Below are positions 24,101 through 36,100 of a stretch of DNA of 64,000 bases, one piece after another. Source of the DNA: Protula sp. h YS-2021. Lineage: Eukaryota; Annelida; Polychaeta; Sabellida; Serpulidae. Within the stretch, counting starts at the first letter, position 1. Every line of letters begins with the position of its first letter. A model generated the notes under the pieces. That model ran no database searches, was not told the origin of the DNA, and saw only the letters and a list, made by a program, of their open reading frames with translations. The stretch is taken from positions 87,255,720-87,319,719 of the forward strand of contig OX457027.1 in NCBI GenBank assembly GCA_949752745.1, in the 5' to 3' direction. The translations under genes were made by a program, and so were the position numbers.

Positions 24101-27100
24101 AGAGCGCACTGCAAGTACAGGAAATCTTAATCATGCCCCGTCCCGTTTCACCCCAGGATTTCACGGTATTATGCAACCTTAACGATGATGAATCCGTGAG
24201 CTCTAAACATTTTGGTACCAAAAAAGCTATCAGGAATGTCGGTAGGAGGAATTTACTTAGAATTGATGCAGTGTTCTTGTAATCAAACAGAGTAAGAGAA
24301 CTGTAACAGATTTTCGACGATAAAAACGGGTTCCGGACAGAACCCCCCGGGACCAAACCCCCCGGGACCGAACCCCCCCGACCAAACCCCCCGGGACCGA
24401 ACCCCCCGCGCGCATAACCCCCCCATGCCAAAACCCCCCGATATGGAGAGGACCAAACCCCCCCCCCCCGCTTTAGAGGAGCTCCAAGAGGAACTGTCCG
24501 AGAAACATCTTGGTTTTTTTTGTTTTTTTTCAGAGGAATAGCTCACAATATTCAGTTTTAAACCAACAGTGACTGTTGACATTAGTCAGTTGTAGTCATC
24601 GTAGTAAAACAGATTTTGCAAAATGTACAAATGAACTACATCTCAAGTTATAAAATCATGATTCAATAAACGTGTGTTTAAATTTGACATATTATATGCT
24701 TTTTGAGAGGGGGGGTTTGGTCCGATCGGGGGGTTTTGGCACGGGGGGTTATGCGCGCGGGGGGTTCGGTCCCGGGGGGTTTGGTCGGGGGGATTCGGTC
24801 CCGGGGGGTTTGGTCCCGGGGGGTTCTGTCCTAGACCCGATAAAAACAGTGTACTTTCCAGTCAGCTATTTTAGATTTTTCTACCTTTCGAAGTAAAGCT
24901 AGGAAAGATACACAGAATGCGCAGAATCTGTTGTTATACATACGAGCACGGCTTGCTGCCACACGGTATTGATTGTTCTTACGTCACAGAGCCATGCCAC
25001 GCAAACTTCAACAGTTACTTCCCGCAGACAGGATGCTGCCCAAGTCTGCTGCTGCCTATATCGCTTATTATCGCCCATGTGCGGAATAATGTTATCATAC
25101 AAAATAAAAAAAAACATCTAAGGCCTGTATCCTTTTATCCTCTCATTCTTCCTGCACTGAATGAGTTGTGACGAGTTGTGCGGAAACAATTTGAGGAGAA
25201 AACAACAGCAAGATAATGAAACCTTTATGATGTTAATTGCACCAGGATGTTGTTACTTTATAAGTGCGCTTAAACGCTACGCGGTTCTGTAATTGTTATT
25301 GTTATAGCTGTAATTTGGGGCATTAGCGCTGAGTTATCGATCTGCTGATCCGGATGATATTACTGTGTCCAACGCTTAGATCTGGCCAGTTTTATAGTGA
25401 TAATTCATTATTTTGATTGTATTTTAAGGAAGCGAAGCAGAAGAAGAATACAAACCCGTTTCTAAGCAACGGATAACGAAGTGGATTAAGGTATGTGTGC
25501 GCGACAGTTGACAGGGCGCGGTAACAAAAGCCCTAGAGATGTGGGAGGATTTCCGAGAATAACGCCCAACCACTACCCCCCCCCCCTTCCCCCTCCCCAA
25601 ACACAATCAGGTGGGCGAAAAAAGAAGGAACTTTAATTCAGTAATGTACACATTAAAAAGAAATCTGTTGTATCTCACACATGGTGCCTCGGTGAGAAAA
25701 CGCAAACGTTTCAGAAGTTTTAACAAATTTTAATGCAACAAAATGTTGTTTCAACAAATCGTGATTCAGAAAAAAAAGTCTATAAATTTATAACTTCGTA
25801 GAAAAATATACCGCGTCGCTTCAGCATTTGGAACGGTATTGGAAGGTTTTCTTTATCAGGCTGCTAAGCGAAACAGCGTGAAGAAGAAGGCGGCTCGGTT
25901 CTACCAGACTGTCACCCATCCTCTCACGCGTTTTGACAGCCTGCCTCCTAAATCAGGTGCACTCTCATCTACTCATTAATCAATTTGACCTTACAATGTG
26001 TGTGCTGGTTGAGGTGATGCGTGTACATTCTGGCTGAGAGGTTGTCTGTGTTTATATATATCTGCTACGAACCTGTGGCTGTTGAGCTTTGGGTAAGCTT
26101 TGATATGCGTGTTAGAAGTACGGTAGTGATAAACACATTAGCCGGTGGCGGGGTGCTGTAAACGTCTGTCGGGGTACTCATAAATGCAAATTACATCACG
26201 CTTCTTCCAACAATAAAGATGCTTTAGCGTGAAGAGTGTGTTTTCCGGTGCATGTTGTACGTGAAGAGTGAGGGCAAATTTCAGCGTGGAGAGTGCTTTC
26301 TGTTGCAGTGTTATACGTTAGCAGTGAGGACAGATTTCAGTGCGGGGAGTGCGGCTATTTGGGTCAGACCGCAAACGTCATCAAGTCGCACCAATATTGT
26401 TACCACTCGGCTGCCATGCCCACATGTGACGTATGCCATATTTTATTAGTTGAGTCAGGTAGAATGACTGCGGGGCGGGGGGGGGGGGGTGAAAAGCTTC
26501 AAATAGGACCCCAGTCGTGGTATTGAAATTTTACAATCGCCACACAAAGCCAAAAAAAAGCAGATTTATTGTTCACTGTTTATTTTTAGATTTAAGTCCA
26601 AAAAACAAAAAAAAATGGTGTGTGTGAATGCTTTTAAACAATGCACCTGGTATGTAAATTTTATTTTTGAAAATATTATCCTCACGTCGGTCATAACTTA
26701 CCGTTTTTTTACTCCGTGAAATTTATTCAAGTTTCTTGAATTGGAATTTATTTCATTTAACGCAGATGAATGCGGGAACGTTTCATGTTAAGGTGTAATA
26801 CTGGCCAAGCCAGTTGACTTAGCCTTAACGTTTTTTTTGAGTCTAAAGGAAGTAATTTGCATGTGGAAAGCGCAGTGGGAAAGCCCTGTTGCGTCACGCC
26901 TTTTGTTTTGTTCAGTGACGTTATGACGTCATAAGTTGCGTTGCAGATCTGCTTCAAGCCGGTGCGCATCAAGTGTATGATGCTGAAACACAGAGCTGGC
27001 CACTTTGGCGAGGATGGCAAGCTTCTGCCAAGCTCCATCATCCTGCACAAGGTAAGAACCCACCCCCCCCCCCCCCCATCCTCCACCTTCCCCCCCACCG

Positions 27101-30100
27101 ACCCGTGACTCACCCTGCTACTGCCAAGCTCCATTATCCTGCACAAGGTAACAACCTCCTCGTCCCCTCCCCCCCCCCCCCACTACCCACCGACCACACG
27201 GTGAATCACCTCTCCTCATCGACAAAAAGCACAGAGCCGCTCACTCTTGCGGGGATGGCAAACTTCTGCCAAGCTCCATCATCCTGCACAAGGTAAGAAC
27301 CCACCCCCCCCCCCCCCCCACCCTCCCCGACCGACCCGTCAATCACCCGTCCCCATCGACAGGAACCACTAGCTGACCACTTTGGCGAGGATGGCAAGCT
27401 TCTGCCAAGCTCCATCATCCTGCACAAGGTAAGAACCCCCCCCCCCCCCCCCATCCTCCATCTTCCCCCACCTACTGCAAAGGTCCATTATCCTATTTCC
27501 TACACAAAGGAAGTAGCGCCCCTTCCCCTCTCCCCGACCGCCCCGCGGATCACCCCCTTCTCATGCCCATAAAAAGGCACAGAGCTGCCACTTTGTGAGG
27601 ATGCCAAGCTACTGCAGACTTCCATTATCCTACACAAGGTAAGTACGGGGTTGGGACAAGTCATCCCACGACCGAACTCATCCCACGACCGACTCAACCC
27701 ACTTTGGTCAAGTCAACCCACCTTGTCGCGGTCAACTCAACCCACCCTACATACCGACTCAACCCACCCTGAAAGTCAACTCAACCCACCCCAAAACCAA
27801 CTCAACCCACCTGTATTAAACCGTTCTAATATGAAAAAATAAAACGGAAATGAATATAAATCTTCATTTGAAATAGGTTTAGTTTAAATACGAGATATAA
27901 ATGAAAGAAATTACGCAAACATTTGATCTTCTCTGTGATCCATTGTCAATTTAAAATCACAGGAAACATCTGGAGTGGAGAGGGGTCTTTCAACGTGTGT
28001 AATTAGGAATAGTACGCTGAGTAGGGACTTAGTCTGATGTCTGGGTAGGAGGATTAGCATTACGGGTTGATTCTCAAATCGCAATTTGGATTAAGGCGTG
28101 TTCGTGTGCAATTAGGAATAACACGCGGAGTAGGGATTTAGTCTGGTGTCGGGGTAGGGGGATTAGCATTACGGGTTGATTCCAAATCGCAATTGGGATT
28201 AAGGCGTGTTCTCTGGTATTTTAAATAGCGAATAAACGCAAGTTTTCACAGTGGGGTGAGTTAATTGCAATTTGCTCCGTAATATACTCTGGTGTAAAGT
28301 TTAACGGATGTTTCTCATTGGTTATTCATGATTAGTTTTGCAATGTTTAAACTATAAAAAGCTCCCGAAAGGCGCTCGAAACCCAATTACAATTTATGCG
28401 GCTTGAGAGAATGGTCTGAAATTTTGTTTTTACCTGATCCATCGAGTGAACTGGTTTGCAGTCGTTATTGTGTGGATACATTTTATTAATCAAACCTTTG
28501 AAATGTCGGATAAATGCACTAAATGTAAACAGGACTTGAGGCCTCGACAGCAGATTGTAAAATGTGTGGAGTGTTCTGGTTTGCAACATCGGATATGTGG
28601 ATCGGGTATCTCACAAAGAGAGTACCAACGCGCAAAAAAGGGTGAATTTGCACAATTTTGTTAGACAAAAAAGTAAAAAGTTTTTAAGTAAGGAAAGAAG
28701 AAAAGACGCTAAAATTAGATTTTTTCTGGTGTGCATTTTACACACCATAAACTGAAAAACACTGAGGGCTGTTGCTAAAGTTGGCTTGTTTATGAAGCGA
28801 AGTTTTTGCAGGGCATTATTTTAAATTTGTCTACAAATGAAAGGCCGTTTCTTTAGTCATTTTTTTTTTGTTTTTATAGAAAGGCGTGAACTGGTCTTCG
28901 TCTGTATCGCATGCAGACAGTTTTCCATGCAGCATGATTGTTCAATGCCAGTCTTGCTAGTGCAAAATTCCTCAGTTAGTGTCCAGAATTCCTCTGATCT
29001 CACCATGCCTTTGTTGATTGCCGGTATATTTATTTTTTATACATATTTATATTTATTTGAGATTTAATAACTTTGTAAAGTTGAAAATAAGAAGTGAATA
29101 TATGAGAAAATAATTGAAGCAAGTCAAAAATTGAAATTAGTTATGAAAGAAGTGGAAAAATGGCAAAGAAAATAAATGAAGTTTGTTATTATAATGCTTT
29201 CCTTTAAACTTAAAATAAGAAAAATGTACAATTATTATTATTATTATTATCATTATTATTATTATTAATATGTGCTTAAATGCACTTCAGATTCCGTCCA
29301 AACTGCTCAAGATGAACAGAATCGCCGCGACGAGGAACTCCGAGCTCTGGAAGTTGCTGTCCAACCGTACGGTCTCGAGATCCTGATGAATGTACCTTAT
29401 GACGGCGATTGTTTCTTTGCGTCTGTTGCTGCACTGGTTCCAGACAGCCTATCAGCTTTTCAGTTGCGCACGGATCTTGTGCGTTTCTTCATTACTAAAG
29501 TGAGCTCTCTTTCTTTCATGTAGTCGTGAAAATTAATAATTATCTTGAAACGCAATTATAAATATATATCATATTATTGTAAGAAGATTACCGGGTAAAT
29601 TAATTGTTTAGATTTTAAAGAAAATAAATATTTTTAGTAACAGATATTAAATAACATTTGGCGGATTCAACATAATCGACAACGCTTCTCAAAGAGGGAA
29701 AAGAAAGCTCGTAGACAGCTTAGGCTATTCCTATGTTTTGAAGGTACGATAAATTAATTGAACGTAAAAAACTATATTTCTGCAATTGTAATCCTTGTCA
29801 ATTTCTGCAATTGTAATCCTTATTAATAATATTAATAATAAAAATAATATAAATTCCAAAATTACAGAGGTCCGGGCCTGTGGTTACATACTGGCGATGC
29901 TCTGTGAACAACAGAAAAGTCCGCTGTAAGGCAGCAGTAACGCAACGTGGAAATTCGTTCCAACCCAACGCCGCTGAACATTGCCACCCATGTGACCCTG
30001 CTGTAAAGTTCAAGACAGAAGTGACTGCAAAGGTAATAATATTGCGTTCTTTGCTGAGCAGATGATAGCGCATAATTTATCCCTTGTGTTTAGTATTTAA

Positions 30101-33100
30101 TTCCTCAATATTTTTTTATTTCAGATTAAAGAAAATGCAAAGAAGGACTTGTTTCGACAAGCAATCTCAATTGTTGAAGAGGCAATGCTTAGCCAAGAAC
30201 TGGTGTCTTCGCTGCCAAATCCTGAGAACCTAAGAAGGACTGCAAATCGTGTTAGAGAGACTGGCCGCCCAAAACACCCGAAAAGCGTAGACTTTGAGGT
30301 AAAATATAATAATAATAATCACAATCATCATAATAATTAGTGTAATAATATTAATGATAATATTGTTAATAACAATAATAATTTCATCATAAAAACAATG
30401 CTGATAACAAAAAAAAATTATGTTTCAGATGAATAACCAACATGTTCCCGAGGGTTTCCTGAAAAAAGATCTAACCGTAGATGATCAGCGCCATTTGATT
30501 TTCATCACGGACACCCAATTAGCTCTGCTCTCAAAAGCTAAAACATGGTTTTTAAATGGCACTTTTAAGGTGGTCAGGGCCCCGTTTCAGCAGTTGTTCA
30601 GTATACATTCTATCATTAGATCTGGCGAAGATGTGAAGCAAGTGCCATTGGTGTTTGTTCTGATGACAAGGCGCAAGAAAAAGGATTATATCAAGGTTAT
30701 TTCTTTGTTAATTTGCAACATAGGCTGTTCAGCTTTCTTCATTATTTTCATCGAATTTGTGGTGTGTAATATGTGCAAAAAATGTAAAATTGCACAATGT
30801 ACAAAAGTACAAAATAAAATCTACAAGAAACACATATAAATCACTTTTTGTTTTTATTGGTTAGGTACTGGAGGCCGTAAACGAACTTCTGGAAGAAAGA
30901 AACGTGACTGGCGCAGTTGCTGACTTCGAGAGAGGTAAAGTCGAAACATTTACAATCCAATAGTGTATTGATAAATTGGAATTGCACGTCTTCAATAACA
31001 CAGATAATGAAAGTACATTCAGTACAAAAGAAAAAGGCGTCGGAAACACAATAATAAGACAATCCATAAAACAATAGGAAATTGATAAATTATATACCTT
31101 TCCTTTACAGGTCTATGAAAAGCTTTTAGATACGTCTTTGGTGAAGAAGTCCCAATAAAGGGGTGTGTGTTCCACTGGACGCAGGCGGTATGGAGGCACG
31201 TACAGTCCAGTGGACTAATGCCGCCTTATATGCAGCACGGCCCCGTCCATAGGTAATTTTGTAATAATAATAATAATAGTAACAATAATAAAAAATAATA
31301 ATAATATGATAAAAGTGATAATAATAATAAATAACAATAATAATAATATTAACACTGGTAATCTTTTCAGGTTGATTCGCAAGTTGTTGGCACTTCCATT
31401 CCTCCAAGCTCAGCATATCGAACCGTCTTTCCTCCGCCTAAAGGGTGAAGCCGAAGAGCACGCTTATCTACACCCTATAGTACAATACGTTGAAGAAACA
31501 TGGGAATCCTCGACGGTTTGGACCACTGAGGACTGGAGTATTTTCGGCCTCGCCATACGCACCAACAATGATGTAGAGGGATGGCATTATCGCTTGAATG
31601 CCCGCGCCCGCCACAGTGGTCCAAACTTGTACATTCTTATCGCAATGCTGCACCACGAAGCTAGATTCACGGTGGCAAGGCTTAAATGCAAGGCTGGCAT
31701 CGGAAGGAAAGCTAAAATGGGCCCAGAGTAACAAATGTCGCAGCGTTTCTGCCAAAATCAATAAGTACTGTGCCGAGTACAGGAGCGGGTCGCGGTCAGC
31801 ATCCAGGTTATTAAAGGCGGTTGGTAGGGTGTATGCACCAAATGTGTAGAAACCACCCGAAAGTGTATGCACCAAATGTGTAGAAACTAACCGAAAGTCA
31901 AACTGTGGTGAAAAAGATCGTGTATGAAAAGGATTTTGTTTATGTTGTGTAAAATGTGGTGTGTAAAATGTGGACTGCGCAACATTTCCCTTGTAGTATT
32001 TCAGCCGCTTAAGAATGTAAACGTTTAGCTATTTACATTATATACGCTTTTTAACAACAAGTAAAATTTGGTAGCAATTACAAATAAATAAAATATATTT
32101 AGTATGTATGTACTACTGCATCAGTAAAATTACGATGTTCAATGTTTCACTTAAGAAAAACGAATTCGTTAAATAAATCACTGCTTTAGAGTACGTGTGT
32201 TTCTTTTATTTAGCCCTTAGGGACAAGAGGTGAACACGGAAGTAATAAAATTAGAAAAAAAATGGGTGGGTGAGTTGACTTTCAGGGTGGGTTGAGTTGG
32301 TATGAAAAAGTGGGTTGAGTTGACTTTCAGGGTGGGTTGAGTTTGCTAGGGTTGACTTGGTCGTGGGTTGACTTGACCCAAGACCGTAAGTACCACCCCC
32401 CCCCCCGCCTCCCCCCGAGCATTGTACAGGATTCATTTGTTCTTTCTGTCCAGTGTTTTTGCCAAGCAAAAAATTTAGCAGGCCTCACATCGAAACTTAA
32501 AGTTATATGGGCAAGTAAGCGTTAAAAGTTCTAGCTCACTTTTTATGTTTTTAAAATGGTGTTAGATGAAGCTGAAGGAATTAGAGATGGACGAGAATTT
32601 GGAAGGCGAGCTATTGCAGCAAGTCTTACATGGGGAGGGCGAACAGACCGGAAGTGGCTCTAAAGACAGCGCTGTGGACACTGATCCTATAAAAGAAGAG
32701 AATGCTGAAAGTAAGTTTTTGTTGTAAGCGCCCTTGAAGGCAGCTCAAAACGTACCTCCGCAAAGTTTTAATTATTAGTGTAGTTTTCAAAGCATTATTT
32801 AAGAAGGTTTTTATATCAGTGGATAGAGAATCGATTCGAGATTTTATTACATTAACTTTTTAGAGATAATTGATAACGGATATATATAAAAATACAACAT
32901 TTTAAACACACTTTTAGATAAAATATTAAGGATATGGTGAATTGAAAAGTGACATTTGACACTAAATAGCTTAAGCCCTGAGCATTTCTCACAACACCAA
33001 TCAATCAATAGGATAAACTGTCACATTATGAACATTCTCAGCCTATTTATTCTTGCAATGTGCCTGGGTCAAATAAGCATTTCTCACCGCAGAGGGAGTC

Positions 33101-36100
33101 GGGGTGGCAAAATTCGCAAAATTAAGAAGATTATAACCGAACGACAAGTTCCGAAAATCAACAGAACTTTCCGTGCAAACCTAAACAATCTTATCAGTGT
33201 ACATTATGAGAATGATCAATGTGCGCCCGAGTCATATTCAAACACATCTGTGTCTGATCTGTGCAAACACCCTACCGGCAGTTGTCTTGGCCTAATAAAT
33301 GCCCGTTCCGTCAAGTGCAAATCCGAACTGATCTCCACTATTATAGATCACCATAAACTAGATATCCTAGTAATCACGGAGACGTGGCTTTCCCAGGATG
33401 ACGACTTTTGTGAGAAGGAAATAACCCCCGATGGGTACTCATGTCTGCGCAAAGACCGCCATATGGGTAGGGGCGGCGGTATCGCGGTAGTGTTTAACAC
33501 CTCTATCAAACCCAAACGTTTGGAACTTGAAACTTTTTCTAGTTTTGAACATGACATCTTACGCACTGACTCGCCTACTGGCATGTTGCGTCTTATAGCT
33601 ATTTATAGACCACCTTCATCGCCTCAACAGCAATTCCTAGAAGAATTCACGTCGCTCCTAGAGACTCATACGCTATCCTCAGATCGCATTATAATAACAG
33701 GCGACTTTAACATACATGTGGATAATAGCCAGGATACTTTCGCTGTCAAGTTTCTGCGAACTCTAGCCATGTTTTCCCTGAAACAACACGTCACAGATTC
33801 CACTCACACTGGAGGCCATATTCTGGACTTGGTAATTGCACATGAACATGACCCCCTGATTATTGGAAAACCAGTTGTGCGTGATCTTGTATCTGATCAT
33901 TTTCTAATCACCTGTGGTTTGGATAAGGAAGCTTCTGAATTCAAGTCAACATGTATCAAATATCGCAAATTCAAAGACATCGATATTGAGCAATTAAAAA
34001 AGGATATACGTGAATCAGTTTTATGCAATCCTGAGGATATGTCGACTGAATCTCTAGTAGACACATACAACGCTACACTCACAAATCTGATAGATAAGCA
34101 TGCCCCATTACTTGAGCGCAAGATCACAGTACGACCACGCCATCCTTGGTATGGGAACGAGCTGAGATCGCTAAAACGACAGTGCAGCACTAGCGAACGA
34201 AAATGGCGTAAGAGCAGGCTTCATAAAGACTATGTGGAATTAAGCAATACCCAAAAACGCTACTTTGGATTAATCAAGGACGCAAAGAAGAATTACTATC
34301 ACAACTTAGTGTCACAAAATCAACATGACCAGGGTAAACTCTACAGAATCCTTAACAAGCTTCTCTGTCGCAATAACTCGTGTTGTCTACCGGATCACAC
34401 GTCCAAATTAGATCTTGCCAATACATTTGGAAATTTTTTCAAATCCAAAATTGAAAAAATAAGAGAAAACTTTACTGATAGTAGCCAGTGTTTTGAACTT
34501 GATAATGTAGAACCCCCACAGACTTTATCTAGCTTTGCTGAACTATCGTCGGATAAAGTACACTCTATCATCTCAGCTTCGCGCCCAAAATCGTGCGGGT
34601 TGGATCCCATACCGACATGGCTAGTGAAAGAGTGTTCGTTAGAATTGGCGCCAGTTATCACGAAAATTATTAATACATCGCTCCGTAGCACGTTCCCGAA
34701 CAACCTAAAACAAGCAATAGTGACACCAATAATAAAAAAACCTACTTTGAAAAAAATTCCTAAAAACTATCGCCCTGTGTCAAACTTGTCGTATGTGTCA
34801 AAATTGATAGAAAAAGCAGCTTCACTTCAGATTCGAGATCACATTTCAACCCATGCACTGAGCGAGCCCATGCAATCTGCGTATAAGAAAGGCCACAGCA
34901 CGGAAACCGCTCTCGTACGTATTTTTGATGAAATTTTGATGGCTATGGATAAGCGACGTGTTGTGTTTCTGTGCCTACTGGACCTATCAGCTGCATTTGA
35001 TACGGTCGACTATTCCATACTTATAAAAAGATTGAAGCTAACTTTTGGTATCGATGAACAGGCTCTACACTGGCTCGAATCCTACTTTCAAAATCGGCAG
35101 CAGAGAGTGAAAATAGATGATGTACTGTCGGATATCATTGAATTAACATGTGGTGCCCCCCAAGGATCTATCTACGGTCCAGAAGCATACGAACAATACA
35201 CGCGACCGGTTGGACGAGCAATCAGTCCCTTTGATATCTTCTACAGTTTTTACGCAGATGATAGTCAGCTACTAGACTCTGCTGATCCAAAGTCAATAAA
35301 CGACCAAAAAGCCAAACTAGAAAATATTTCGAACGCAATATCATCAGTCAGCTCGTGGATGTTCCAAAACAAACTGAAACTGAATGAAACGAAAACAGAA
35401 TTTATGGTTCTCGGCGCACAGAAATACGTAGACCTCTGTCAAATCGACAATTTGGTATTGGGCAATGAGATTATACCTAAGTCATCATCGGCAAAAAACT
35501 TAGGAGTTACCATGGACCAAACCCTGAGCCTTTCAGAACACATCGACAATATCTGTCGATCATGCTACAACAGCCTACGCATTATTTTCCGTATAAGAAA
35601 GTATTTAACTGAGGACGCGACAAAGTCTTTGGTGCACTCATTGGTTATGTCAAAACTGGACTATTGCAATGCGTTATATTTTGGTATAAATACAAAAGAA
35701 CTGAACAAACTTCAAAGGGTTATGAACTCAGCCGCTAGGATTATTACCTATACCCATCCTCATAAACATATTACCCCGGCCCTAGTCTCCCTACACTGGC
35801 TTCGAATAAAAGAACGCTGTGAATTCAAGATTGCAACTCTAACTTTCAAAGCTCTGCATGGAATGGCACCGTCATACCTGTGTAACCTTATAACACCGTA
35901 TACACCGACCCGCACACTCCGCTCTGAGAACCTTTTCCTATTGAGGCAACCTAAGTATAATTTAAAAAGATGTGGATACCGTGCTTTTACAGTTTCTGCT
36001 CCAACAGTATGGAACTCTCTGCCATTAGAAATAAGATGTACAGAAAACTTTCAAAGATTCAAGAAATCTCTAAAGACACACCTTTTCAAGAAATCGTATG

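Larger units (their letters stand above)
28503..31849 (+). pseudogene. MULE transposase gene with PHD, OTU and FLYWCH domains, inactivated
   Basis: Exons in agreeing phase: 28503-28641 and 28880-29023 (PHD finger), 29291-29499 (OTU-like), 29868-30032 (FLYWCH), 30125-30298, 30429-30695, 30865-30934, 31111-31252, 31371 to about 31849. The transposase core reads RHLIFITDTQLALL, TWFLNGTFKVVRAPF, AVADFERG, GCVFHWTQAVWRHVQ and TNNDVEGWH. The first catalytic aspartate of the usual DGTF is asparagine here (codon at 30555). A TGA stands at 31116-31118 where a tryptophan is expected, and the frame shifts near 31725. The junction between the OTU and FLYWCH exons is not resolved. Confidence 0.8.
27647..32385 (+). 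mobile_element. Mutator-like element A (PHD-OTU-FLYWCH-MULE), 4739 bp
   Basis: The ends are inverted: GG(GG/TC)TTGGG(A/T)CAAGTCA at the left and its complement at the right, followed by arms made of repeated GGTCAACTCAACCCACC-type words (27660-27815 and 32265-32385). A perfect 8 bp duplication GTAAGTAC flanks it, typical of Mutator-like elements. Inside, on the plus strand, is an intron-containing gene with PHD finger, OTU protease-like, FLYWCH and MULE transposase parts, now broken. Perfect target duplications suggest a fairly recent insertion although the transposase carries inactivating changes, so it may have moved with help from another copy. Confidence 0.9.

Noticed and set aside
26393..26457. 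Longer exon 5 ending at TCAG|GTAGAA
   Set aside because: It would leave phase 1, put exon 6 in a frame without a finger, and separate the cysteines of finger 2 from its histidines. The GAC|GTATGC donor gives a perfect finger.
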